Source: Aquimarina spinulae (GTDB lineage: Bacteria > Bacteroidota > Bacteroidia > Flavobacteriales > Flavobacteriaceae). From it: a stretch of DNA of 64,000 bases. Made by a program: the position numbers and the translations under genes. Of this stretch, positions 26,501 through 38,700 are shown one piece after another. The notes beneath the pieces are model-generated. The model was not told the DNA's origin. It did not search any database and worked only from the letters and a program-made list of their open reading frames with translations. Each line of letters starts with the position of its first letter. Position 1 is the first letter of the stretch. The stretch is taken from positions 2,593,501 through 2,657,500 of the forward strand of contig NZ_CALSBP010000002.1 in assembly GCF_943373825.1 (NCBI RefSeq), read 5' to 3'.

Positions 26501-29500
26501 ATGGCCAGAAAATTACTATTAATAATCATATGTATATCCTTTAACCTTCTTAGGGGACAGGATGAAAGTACCACTACTTATGGTATTCTTCCTACGGATA
26601 TTCCTACTCATACTTTGGTAAAATATAACCGTTTTTATTTTAACCCTACCTTTTCTTTGGTTCGCGAAAACAAAAAGTCTATTAATGTTTATAATAAAAC
26701 ACAATGGGCTTCATTTAATGATAATCCTCAGACGTATTTAATTAACTATACCTCAAATTTTGACGAAAAAATAGGTGTTTCTATTGGTTTGCATCAACAA
26801 AATGAAGGTATTTACAGGTATTTTGGTGGTATAGCGAACTTTGCATATAATATCGAATTAAACAGAGATATGAACTTCACGTTTGGTTTAAATCTCGGCT
26901 TTTCGCAAAGCGGAATTAAGTCTAACATTGATTCAGCAACAAGCATTGTTTTAAATAATGGAGTAGAAGTAAGCGATCCGGTTATTCTTAACTATGAGAA
27001 TAGCTCAGTTTTTCAATTAACTCCTGGCGTTAACTTTAATTATACAGAATTTGATGTTGGGGTTTCTGTATCAAATCTTGTGGCTTATAATCTAACTGGT
27101 AGTGAGCTATTGACAGATAATATGGCTTTTACTGGTCATGTTATGTATACTACAAGCTTAGAAAGAAGGTCAGACAAGATGATACGAGGAATGGTATATG
27201 CCAATATGTTACCTGATTCGGGCGCAGATTCAAATCTTAGATATGGAGGTAATGTTATTGTTGAATTACCTGCACTAGGTTGGGCTCAAGCGGGGTATAA
27301 TAGTTTTTACGGAGCTTCATTGGGTATTGGAGGAAATATTACATCTAATATTTCGGTTGGATATACCTATGAAACGGGATTTGGAGATACTAGTAATTTC
27401 GGAGCAAGTCACGAGGTGGGTTTAGCATATAATTTTGAGAAAGAAAGACCAAGAAGAAGAAGGGGAAGTAAATCAAAATCAAGTACTCAAAAAGCATATG
27501 AAGAAAGAGATTCTGAAATTAGAAGACTTAAGAAGGAAATTCTTGAACAAAATAAACTAATAAGAGAATTACAAGAAGAACAAGGAGATTCTCGAAGCCA
27601 GGAACAAAAGGCAATGAGTGAGCTCGAAAAATCAATAGCAGAAGCTAGGGAGAAAGAAGCCAAAGCAGCCAGAGAGTTAGAATTACAACGAGCAGAAGAA
27701 GTAAAATTACTAAACAAAAAAGCAGAAGAAGAACGTCTGGCCGCTCAAAGACGAGTAGAGCGTGAAGAGGCAGAGCAAAACGCAGAAGAAGAACGTTTAG
27801 CTGCTCAAAGACGAATAGAGCGTGAAGAAGCAGAGCAAAACGCAGAAGAAGAACGTTTAGCTGCTCAAAGACGAATAGAGCGTGAAGAAGCAGAACAGAA
27901 GGCGGAAGAAGAACGTTTAGCTGCTCAAAGACAAATAGAGCGTGAAGTAGCAGAACAAAAGGCAGAAGAAGAAAGAATCGCCGCAGAAGAAGAAGCACGT
28001 GAAGCGGAGGCAGCGGAACAAGAACGTTTAGCTGCTCAAAAAGAGCTCGAACGTGAGGAAGCAGAACAAAAAGCAGAAGAAGAACGTCTAGCTGCTCAAA
28101 AACAACTAGAACGTGAGGTTACTGAGCAAAAAGTAGAAGAAGAGCGTTTAGCTGCTCAAAGACAGTTAGAACGTGAAGTGGCAGAGCAAAAGATAGCAGA
28201 TGAAGCAGCAGCAGCAGCTCGTTTAGCAGAAGAGAAGAGATTAGCAGATGAAGCAGCAGCAGAAGCAGCTCGTTTAGCCGAGGAGAAGAGATTGGCAGAT
28301 GAAGCAGCAGCAGCTCGTTTAGCAGAAGAGAAGAGATTAGCAGATGAAGCAGCAGCAGAAGCAGCTCGTTTAGCCGAGGAGAAGAGATTGGCAGATGAAG
28401 CAGCGGCAGAAGCAGCTCGTTTAGCCGAGGAGAAGAGATTGGCAGATGAAGCAGCGGCAGAAGCAGCTCGTTTAGCCGAGGAGAAGAGATTAGCAGATGA
28501 AGCAGCAGCAGAAGCAGCTCGTTTAGCCGAGGAGAAGAGATTAGCAGATGAAGCAGCAGCAGAAGCAGCTCGTTTAGCCGAGGAGAAGAGATTGGCAGAT
28601 GAAGCAGCGGCAGAAGCAGCTCGTTTAGCCGAGGAGAAGAGATTGGCAGATGAAGCAGCGGCAGAAGCAGCTCGTTTAGCCGAGGAGAAGAGATTGGCAG
28701 ATGAAGCAGCGGCAGAAGCAGCTCGTTTAGCCGAGGAGAAGAGATTGGCAGATGAAGCAGCAGCGGAAGCAGCGGCAGAGGCAGCTCGTTTAGCAGAAGA
28801 GAAGAGGTTGGCAGATGAGGCAGCAAAAGCAGCAGCTACTACAAACGAAGAAGGATTAGATGAGATTAAGAAAGAATTAGATAATAGTAGTCGAATCACA
28901 AGCAAGATATTTGCTCGTCGAGACTCATTATTAACGACCAGCTTAAATGTAGATAAACGTGAATTTAGCAAGCTTTTAGAATCACTTGTTAGTATGAATG
29001 ATGATGCAGATGAGGCTAAAAAAGAAGCAGATCCTGCCAGTTCTAAAAGATTGACAGCTAGAAATAGATTTGTAAAATTTGCTGAAACAACAAGACCTGA
29101 GGCTCAAATTGCAACCAAATTTATACCGGGATACCCAGAAGGATATTACTTAATTGGTAATGTATTTAAGGGAGGAACATATGCTGATAAATTCTCAGGT
29201 ACATTAAAAGATTTAGGATTTAACGACTCTAAAATAATACTTAATCCAGAAAATCAATTCCAGTATGTAGCTATAGAAAGCTATACAAACAAGGATGAGG
29301 CGACAGAAAAGTATTTAAATAATATTGATAATAGATACTTTGGTGATATGTGGATATTACACATTGCTAAGAGTAGAGTAGAATCCTATAAAAAGCTATT
29401 ACAAGAAACTCGACTCATCAAAGATACGGTTAAGGATGATACAGTATTAACAGAGAGTTTATCGTACATCGGAGGACATAATATTGAAAATGGATATTAT

Positions 29501-29719
29501 CTGATTACTAATATTTTCAAAAGAGAAAATTACTTTGAAAGAGGAATGGCGAAGCTACGAGCTCAAGGATTAGAGCCTCAATATTTCAGGAACCCAAAAG
29601 ACAACTATATATACGTATACTTAAAGAGACATGACAATCTTGAAGAAGCTAAACAAAGCTTATTCTCTAACGTAAATAACTCGTATGATGGAGATCTTTA
29701 TATATTGAAAATTCAATAA
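26501..29719 (+). CDS. PorP/SprF-like barrel fused to a long repetitive helix and two SPOR-like domains
   Basis: A 1072-residue protein with an unusual three-part build. Residues 1-19 are a signal peptide. Residues about 20-312 match the PorP/SprF T9SS-associated outer-membrane barrel (HTLVKYNRFYFNPTFSLV, later GYNSFYGASLGIGGNITSNISVGYTYE). After a basic linker (RPRRRRGSKSK) comes a charged helix of about 460 residues (about 325-785), built first from 20-residue units (AEEERLAAQRRIEREEAEQN) and then from 12 units of mostly 17 residues (RLAEEKRLADEAAAEAA). Residues about 873-968 and 993-1072 are two related SPOR-like domains (GYYLIGNVF / GYYLITNIF), which in other proteins bind septal peptidoglycan. 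A tether between outer membrane and cell wall is the simplest reading. Confidence 0.8.
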   Translation: MARKLLLIIICISFNLLRGQDESTTTYGILPTDIPTHTLVKYNRFYFNPTFSLVRENKKSINVYNKTQWASFNDNPQTYLINYTSNFDEKIGVSIGLHQQNEGIYRYFGGIANFAYNIELNRDMNFTFGLNLGFSQSGIKSNIDSATSIVLNNGVEVSDPVILNYENSSVFQLTPGVNFNYTEFDVGVSVSNLVAYNLTGSELLTDNMAFTGHVMYTTSLERRSDKMIRGMVYANMLPDSGADSNLRYGGNVIVELPALGWAQAGYNSFYGASLGIGGNITSNISVGYTYETGFGDTSNFGASHEVGLAYNFEKERPRRRRGSKSKSSTQKAYEERDSEIRRLKKEILEQNKLIRELQEEQGDSRSQEQKAMSELEKSIAEAREKEAKAARELELQRAEEVKLLNKKAEEERLAAQRRVEREEAEQNAEEERLAAQRRIEREEAEQNAEEERLAAQRRIEREEAEQKAEEERLAAQRQIEREVAEQKAEEERIAAEEEAREAEAAEQERLAAQKELEREEAEQKAEEERLAAQKQLEREVTEQKVEEERLAAQRQLEREVAEQKIADEAAAAARLAEEKRLADEAAAEAARLAEEKRLADEAAAARLAEEKRLADEAAAEAARLAEEKRLADEAAAEAARLAEEKRLADEAAAEAARLAEEKRLADEAAAEAARLAEEKRLADEAAAEAARLAEEKRLADEAAAEAARLAEEKRLADEAAAEAARLAEEKRLADEAAAEAARLAEEKRLADEAAAEAAAEAARLAEEKRLADEAAKAAATTNEEGLDEIKKELDNSSRITSKIFARRDSLLTTSLNVDKREFSKLLESLVSMNDDADEAKKEADPASSKRLTARNRFVKFAETTRPEAQIATKFIPGYPEGYYLIGNVFKGGTYADKFSGTLKDLGFNDSKIILNPENQFQYVAIESYTNKDEATEKYLNNIDNRYFGDMWILHIAKSRVESYKKLLQETRLIKDTVKDDTVLTESLSYIGGHNIENGYYLITNIFKRENYFERGMAKLRAQGLEPQYFRNPKDNYIYVYLKRHDNLEEAKQSLFSNVNNSYDGDLYILKIQ
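27722..28194 (+). repeat. 60-bp coding repeats (20-aa helix units)
   Basis: Imperfect 60-base units, roughly eight, each encoding a variant of AEEERLAAQRRIEREEAEQN. The first four are nearly identical, and a diverged unit lies near 27967-28020. Confidence 0.8.
28195..28830 (+). repeat. 51-bp coding repeats (17-aa helix units), 12 copies
   Basis: Twelve occurrences of GCTCGTTTAGC were counted, mostly 51 bases apart, with one shorter (45) and one longer (60) spacing. The units are near-identical, encode RLAEEKRLADEAAAEAA, and are expected to vary in copy number between strains. Confidence 0.9.
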
Positions 29720-29734
29720 TGTAAGAAAGAGATT

Positions 29735-32700
29735 ATGATGACTAAATACCCAAACACCCCACGGCTTATGAAACTTAGACTGAAATCTGCTATCGTTTTG
29801 GTTTTTTTAATGATAGGCATACAACAAATATCTGCTCAGGTACCCTTTACCGAGGTACCTAACAGTACGTTAAGAATTAACGGAGAGCTTAAAATAATTG
29901 GTAATGCTATTGTTGGGCTAAATCAAAGTGGTTTTACACCCAATGATAACTATAACGGAAATGCTTCTAATAACCAGAAATTTTTTGGATATATTGATAT
30001 AGATGGGGATACATCTACATTTAGTTCTAGTAGTGCAGAACTTCAGTTAACATCAGGTTGTGAAAGGATTGCATATGCTGGATTATATTGGTCAGCCTCA
30101 TATTTTACACAAATGAATCCGGCCGATACTCGTTTTGTTCAGTATACCGGTCTACCCTTTCCTGATAATAGACCCGATTTTAGAACTATAAAAATTAGAC
30201 CACCAGGTGGTGGAGGGTATGTTACTATTCCACCTACTCAAACACAGGTGATTTATGATGGATATCGTAATACTGCCACCAATCCAAGTAATAGCGCAGT
30301 AATAGATATTCCATATGTATGTTATGCAGATGTTACAACATTAATACAAGGACTTGGCGCAGGGAATGCAAATGGAACATATACTGTTGCAGACATGCGT
30401 GCTTCTACAGGTTTTTCTGGATTTAATGCCAACGGTATTGCTGGGGGATGGGTACTTGTGGTTGCTTATGAGGATCCTACTTTATCAGCAAAATATATAA
30501 GTACAAATAATGGGTATTTAGTGATTGCTCCTGGTAATCCCCTTCAAACTTTTTCGTATACTGGTTTTCAGACTTTACCTGCACCGTTACCAGTTCGTGC
30601 ACGATATTCTATTGCAACACTAGAAGGAGATAGACCATTTGCTGGGGATATATTTCAAGTGCAAAGACCAGACACGGCTTGGCAAAATATTTTTACAACC
30701 CCCGCTAACCCAAATAATAATTTTTATGACAGTTCGATTTCTATAGATGGTCAATATGTTACTACTGCAAACCCATTGACTCCAGATAGAACTCCATCTT
30801 CAATAAATACCTTAGGGTTTGATGCCGATATTTTTGATATTCCTAATCCGGGCAGAACAGTTATTGGTAATGATCAAACTTCTGCTAGTTTTAGAACAAC
30901 TTCGGCCGGTGATGCATATAGTGTGTTTTTCAATTCATTTCAAATTGAAATTATTGAGCCCGAACTTACGGTTACTAAAAGAGTTTTAGATATTAATGGC
31001 GTAGATATTACAGGTGATCCAGTAAATTTTGCGGATCAACTATTTTATGAGCTTACCATAGAAAATCAAGGAAATGAAGATATTACGGCAGCAAGTATTA
31101 GAGATGTGCTTCCTGATAATGTAGATTTTACATTAGGAACTATAACGACTAGTAATCCGGGTATAGTTGCCACTCCTAATGGTACAAATCGACAGATAGA
31201 TATTACAATAGCAGATCCGTTGATTGTTCGTAACGGGGGTGTTCATACCGTTCGTTTTGGAGTCAGCGTAGTGGCCACTTGTGCCGATTTGCGAGATGCG
31301 TGTTCTAATCAAATTAACAATGTAGCAATTTCAACCTATACAGGAGTAGAATCTGGTATTACACGAACTGGTGAAGAAAGTATTTTGGAACAAGATGCGT
31401 GTCAGTTTGATATTACAGGTACATCTAACGTTTTGATTAATGATGGCGTTTGTTTTACTACCGCTCAACCAGCTTTTATATGTACAGGATCTTTAACGCT
31501 TACAGCAGGTGCAGGCTTTTCTTCATATGAATGGGTAAATGCAAGTAGCCCTGGAGTTGTTATTGGTACTAATAGAGATTTAGTTGTTACAACCGCAGGA
31601 ACCTATATTGTAACCGAAACCGGTGCTCCTGGTTGTCAGGATGCTCAACAAACTTTTAATGTTGATGCCTTTAATACCGTTGTAAATCCGGTGGTAGATA
31701 TTGCAAATAACTTAGGATCTAATCCTAATGTAAATGGTAATGTTCGTACCTGTCCGATTACAGGAGATCCACTACCAGAGATCTTTTTATGTGGAGCAGG
31801 AACTACATTAACTATTCCAACTCCAGGAAACACATTAGGTTTTCCTGTTGGAACTACGGTTCAATGGCAGCGATTAGATCCTATGGATTGTCCTGCAGTA
31901 CCAAGAGATCCTAATTGTCCTACTACAGATTCAGGGTGTGATGGGGATTGGCAAACTTTAAGTACAGATATTAATAGTTTTACAATTTCACAAGCAGGAG
32001 AATATAGAGTTAATGCTACTTTTGATGGTAATTGTACCATTCCTTTTTATTTTAATGTATTCCAGAATAATTTTGACCCTGATCTTGCAGTTATACGACA
32101 AATTATTTGTGGTACGCCAGGAACAATACGAGTTCAAAATTCTTCTCTTCAATACGAATACCAATTAATTACACCTATAACAAATACAGTAATTGGATAT
32201 CAGGCTTCGGCAGAATTTACAGGGTTAACAGAAGTAGGAACATATACTGTAAATGTTCGTCAGGTAGGAGGTTTACCTACAGCTTGTGTTTTTCAGGAAA
32301 CTATCTTTTTAGACGAATTAGACGCTACAGAGACCGTTACTCCAACTTCTCCTACATGTCCAGGCGATCAAGGGCAGATTGAAATAACAGTAACAGATTC
32401 TCAAATTAATTATACATATATCATTAATAGTACTACAACAGCTTTTAATGATACAGAAGGACCTACTACGGTTCCTAACCATACATTTACAGGGCTTAAT
32501 CCTGATACTTATAACGTGCAGGTATTATCTGCTGATGGTAGTTGTTCAGAACCTTTTACAATAACCATAAACGATCCTGCAGCATTTTCGGCTACAATTA
32601 GACTTGTTGAAGATTTACATTGTAATCCAAATTATCAACCAGATATTAGTCTTCCTGACTATGATAATGATTTATTTATTGCGATTTATGAGGTGACAGT

Positions 32701-35700
32701 AACAGGAGGTTCTGGCAATTTTGCTTTTAATAACCAGGCAGATTTCTTGGGTACTGCGTTAGCACCACTAACAGGAACAACTTATCAATTTAGAGCAACT
32801 GCTGCGGGTAATTACCCAGTATTTGTTAATGACCTTGATAATAGTTGTACTATAGCCGCTGGTAGCGTCGATGTAAGCCCTTATACGGCAATTACAGCAA
32901 CTGCTACACCAATTGATCCTGTTTGTCCAACAGATAATGGATCTATTCAAGTTGCTGTTACTGCGGGATCAGGTTCACCGTTTACTTATGTTTTAGATCA
33001 AGGAACAGCAACAGAAGTAACTATTGGACCAACAGTTAATACTTCAGAAACATTTAATAATGTAGATCCATTAACAACGCATACAGTTATTGTTCAAGAT
33101 GGATTTGGATGTGATTTTGAAATTACTAATATAACTTTTACAGCGCCAACAGTTATTACTGCTAACATTGCAGTTACGGATTATCGTTGTGATGCTTCGG
33201 GTTCTAGTACGACACCACAATTAGCTCAGATTACGATTTCTGGGGCATCTGGAGGTAATGGTAGTTATGAATATAGTATTGATGGAGTTGATTTCAGTAA
33301 TACTACAGGGATATTCACAGGATTAACCGATGGTACTTATACTATTTATATTCGAGATACGAGTACAGCAGCATGTCCTGTTAATTTAGGTCAGCGTACA
33401 ATAGATCCACTTCAGGAGGTAACTGATCTTACCTTTGCTCAGACTCAACCTCAGTGTCCTGCACTTACTTCAGATATTACTGTTAGTGCAACGGGTACTA
33501 ATGGGGCTGTTAGTTTTGAATATCGAATTACTGCTCCTCCGGCTAGTGTTACAGCTTTTAGTGCTACTACGGTTTATACTTTACCAGCAGGAGACACTTA
33601 TACTTTTGAGGCAAGAACTACTACAGATGGCTGTATTTATTCGGAGAATTATACGATAGACGCTGTAGATCCTATAGCGGTTACTGCTAATATTACTGCA
33701 GAGCCTACCTGTGCTACAGATACAGATGCATCTATATCATTTGATGTTACGGGTATAGATTTAACATCTACGACCTATAGTTATGTTGTTACCGGCGGTA
33801 CTATTGTAGGTTCTATTACGGGAGGTCCTATTAATACGACTCCAACTTCAGTACCTAATCTTGGAGCAGGCACCTATACTATTGTAGTTACCGATGATAC
33901 TACTAATTGTAGTGCAACGCTTACTCCACCGATTACGATTACTGATCCTGCTGTTTTAAGTTTCACTACTACTGTTGTAGATTCGAATTGTGGAGTTACT
34001 TCAGGTATTATAACGGTAAATGCTAGTGGCGGTCGAGGTGGTTATCAATATGAATTACGAAATTCTGGAGGAGGAGTTATTACGGCATATCAGAATGGAG
34101 ATACTTTTAGTGGTTTAGCTGCTGCTAATTATATAGTTGCTGTACGTGATGGTAATACTGCTGCGGCATGTGAGGTTACCAATCCTGTTACTGTAGATCA
34201 ACTTACTCCACCTACTATTGCGACAGCAGTAGGGGGTGATGCATGTTATGATACGACGAATCAAGCGACACAATGGATTACGATTACTCCGAGTATTCCG
34301 GTTCCATTAGGTCCATTTACCTATAGTTTAGATGGTGGTGCTCCGGTTGCTGTGGTCTTTTTACCTGGTCCAGCTCCAGCGAATACTTTTGAGATTCCTA
34401 ACCTTACTCCGGGCACACATAGTGTTACGGTAAGTAATACGGCGAGTAATTGTACATCTACTGCGCTTAGTTTTGATATTAATCCAGAGTTGACTATTAC
34501 TGCGAATTTGGATAAAGATTTAGATTGTTCAGCGACTCCTGATGCGACGATTTCATTTACTGCTACAGGCGGTGATGGTACATATACTTTTGATGTTATT
34601 GAGGTAGGTCCTGGCACTGTTTTTCTTGCAGGGGTTACTTCACCTGTTTCAATAAATGCTGCGAACACGTATGAGATTCGAGTTACAGATGGATTAGGTT
34701 GTATAGCTACATCTTCACAGATTATTGTTAATCCTACGGTTGTACCTACAGCGACAACTACAGTTACAGATATAGTTTGTAATGGAGATTCGAGTGGTGT
34801 TGTGGTTATAAACCCAACCGCGGGAGTTGGCCCATTTGAGGCAAGAATAACATCACCAGTTGCAGGTGCATTTACAACAAACCTTACTTTTACAGGTTTG
34901 GCTGCGGGGACTTATGATTTTGAGATTAGAGATGCTAAGCAGTGTTTAGGTACAGTTCAGGCAATTGTTACAGAACCAACCTTAATTACAGTTACCAACA
35001 TTGCAGTTACGGATTATCGTTGTGATGCTTCGGGTTCTAGTACGACACCACAATTAGCTCAGATTACGATTTCTGGGGCATCTGGAGGTAATGGTAGTTA
35101 TGAATATAGTATTGATGGAGTTGATTTCAGTAATACTACAGGAATATTCACGGGATTAACAGATGGTACTTATACTATATATATTCGAGATACGAGTACA
35201 GCAGCATGTCCTGTTAATTTAGGTCAGCGTACAATAGATCCACTTCAGGAGGTAACTGATCTTACCTTTGCTCAGACTCAACCTCAGTGTCCTGCACTTA
35301 CTTCAGATATTACTGTTAGTGCAACGGGTACTAATGGGGCTGTTAGTTTTGAATATCGAATTACTGCTCCTCCGGCTAGTGTTACAGCTTTTAGTGCTAC
35401 TACGGTTTATACTTTACCTGCAGGAGACACTTATACTTTTGAGGCAAGAACTACTACAGATGGCTGTATTTATTCGGAGAATTATACGATAGACGCTGTA
35501 GATCCTATAGCGGTTACTGCTAATATTACTGCAGAGCCTACCTGTGCTACAGATACAGATGCATCTATATCATTTGATGTTACAGGTATAGATTTAACAT
35601 CTACGACCTATAGTTATGTTGTTACTGGAGGAACCATTCCTATTGCCACTCCTATTACAGGTAATTCTATTACTACGACTCCAACTTCAGTACCTAATCT

Positions 35701-38700
35701 TGGAGCGGGTACTTATACTATTGTAGTTACCGATGATACTACTAATTGTAGTGCAACGCTTACTCCACCGATTACGATTACTGATCCTGCTGTTTTAAGT
35801 TTCACTACTACTGTTGTAGATTCGAATTGTGGAGTTACTTCAGGTATTATAACGGTAAATGCTAGTGGCGGTCGAGGTGGTTATCAATATGAATTACGAA
35901 ATTCTGGAGGAGTCGTTATTACGGCATATCAGAATGGAGATACTTTTAGTGGTTTAGCTGCTGCTAATTATATAGTTGCTGTACGTGATGGTAATACTGC
36001 TGCGGCATGTGAGGTTACCAATCCTGTTACTGTAGATCAACTTACTCCACCTACTATTGCGACAGCAGTAGGGGGTGATGCATGTTATGATACGACGAAT
36101 CAAGCGACACAATGGATTACGATTACTCCGAGTATTCCGGTTCCATTAGGTCCATTTACCTATAGTTTAGATGGTGGTGCTCCGGTTGCTGTGGTCTTTT
36201 TACCTGGTCCAGCTCCAGCGAATACTTTTGAGATTCCTAACCTTACTCCGGGCACACATAGTGTTACGGTAAGTAATACGGCGAGTAATTGTACATCTAC
36301 TGCGCTTAGTTTTGATATTAATCCAGAGTTGACTATTACTGCGAATTTGGATAAAGATTTAGATTGTTCAGCGACTCCTGATGCGACGATTTCATTTACT
36401 GCTACAGGCGGTGATGGTACATATACTTTTGATGTTATTGAGGTAGGTCCTGGCACTGTTTTTCTTGCAGGGGTTACTTCACCTGTTTCAATAAATGCTG
36501 CGAACACGTATGAGATTCGAGTTACAGATGGATTAGGTTGTATAGCTACATCTTCACAGATTATTGTTAATCCTACGGTTGTACCTACAGCGACAACTAC
36601 AGTTACAGATGTGCTTTGTAATGGAGATTCGAGTGGTGTTGTGGTTATAAACCCAACCGCGGGAGTTGGCCCATTTGAGGCAAGAATAACATCACCAGTT
36701 GCAGGTGCATTTACAACAAACCTTACTTTTACAGGTTTGGCTGCGGGGACTTATGATTTTGAGATTAGAGATGCTAAGCAGTGTTTAGGTACAGTTCAGG
36801 CAATTGTTACAGAATCCCCTCAGATAACAGCTACTGTAGATTCTATTACTGATATAGATTGTTCTACAACTACCACAGGAACTATTGTTTTAAACCCTGC
36901 TACAGGAGGCTCTGTAGGGGTGACAGATTATACATATGTACTACTAGATCGAGTAGAATCTCCTCCTCTTAGTGGTACATTTATTATTACTCAAAATACA
37001 AGAACAACAACAAACCCGGTAAATCTTGCTACTGGAGTTGGGCCTACCTTTGATAATTTGGATGCAGGAACCTATTTAGTTGATATTATAGCTTCTGATG
37101 GATGTAGTAATAGAGTTGGTCCATTTGTGGTAACACAGCCACCGTTTGATTTAGATTTTGATGTAACTCCAGCACCAGCAGATTGTTCTACAGGAGCTAG
37201 ATATCAGATAGAAGTTTCAGGAGGAGAAGGACCATATCTAATTAATGAATTTAGAGCAACAGGTTCGGCAATACCACCTTATGAACCTCTAAATGGAATG
37301 CTAAACGGAGTGCTTACTCCGTTACCAAATGGATTTGGTAATGAAACAAGACACGAATTTACGGGTCTGGATTACGGAGTACCTTATGTATTTGAAATTA
37401 TAGATACGTCTTCAGGATGTAAATATTTTGAAACTGTAACTCCTGTTGATCCTCCTGGGTTTGATATAGCCATTACTAATAATGATCCTGTAGATTGTTT
37501 TGGAGGTGCTAATGGATTTATAGAATTTACGGTTACAACTCCGGCAGGAGCGACGACTGTAGATTGGGAGGTGTTTAATGCTGACACTGGTGTTACTACA
37601 GGTATATCAGGAACTCTAACCGCACCTCTTCTTAGTGGAACCGCATCTGGTTTAAGCGAAGGTAATTATTTTATTAGAGCGATTGAGACCGGTGGAGCAC
37701 CTATACCTTGTACAGATGCAGCACCTTTTACGATAACACAGCCTAGCAGCCTTCTCACCTTAAACTTTTTAAGTGCTACGACAGCAGATTGTAACACACC
37801 GTTATCGACAGTTACGATGGATGCTAATGGAGGAGTTCCTGGCTATAGTTTTGCGGCGGTTCCTGGATCGGCTCCACAGCCAGATCCGGGTGTTTATCCA
37901 CTTACAGAGGTGTTTACTTTAAACCCTGCTACTACTACTTGGGTAATTTTTGTACAGGATGCTAACAATTGTGTTGTATCAAGAGAAATTACGATTCCAC
38001 CTGTTACCCTTGCTCCGGTTATTAACACTATAGATCCTTTTGTAGATGATGCATGTAATTTTGATAATGATTATACATTTACGGTTACCGCTACGAGTAA
38101 TGTTCCGATACCACCAGGAACAGGTACATTGACGTTTTCTATAGATGGCGGTGCTCAAGTACCAGGTACGGTTACAGGAGCAAATACAGCTAGTCATGAT
38201 TTTGCAGTTTCAGGTCCTGGTACGTATAGTGTTGTTGTTTTTGATGAGAACGGTTGTCCTTCACCACCAAGAACGATTACGGTATATCCAGAGTTATTGG
38301 TTACTGCTACATTAACAGAGCCGACATGTCGCGATAATGATGCTACGATAGTGGCTACGGTTAGTGGCGGTTCAGATATTACGGCTAATCCAGGTAACTT
38401 TACTTTTGATTTGGTTAATGCAGGTACAGGTATAACAGTACCTGGAGTAACTCAAACCCCTGGACCAGGAGCAGATCAAGTTACTTTTAGTAGCACTGTT
38501 GCGGGTACAGATGGTATTTTCCCAGGAGATTATAGAGTAGAAGTTGTAGATAGCGCGATTGGTCCAGTACCAGGATGTGAGGCTACTTTTGACATTACTG
38601 TACCTACGTTTTTAGATCCGATACCATCAGGAGTATCGACTCCTGTTTCATGTTTTAATGGAACTGACGGTACTATTTTAGTGAGTTTAGACCCAACAAG

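Noticed and set aside
28195..28830. Regular 51-base repeats considered as a CRISPR-like array
   Set aside because: There are no unique spacers. The units are continuous, in frame and encode a helix.
28119..28971. Long minus-strand frames opposite the helix repeats
   Set aside because: They mirror the low-complexity plus-strand repeats and contain only leucine/alanine/serine runs. The plus-strand frame is clearly the coding one.
33435..33659. Leucine-rich alternative frames within the giant adhesin (also at 35268-35492 and several minus-strand frames)
   Set aside because: They recur with the duplicated blocks in other frames and are shadows of the adhesin coding sequence.
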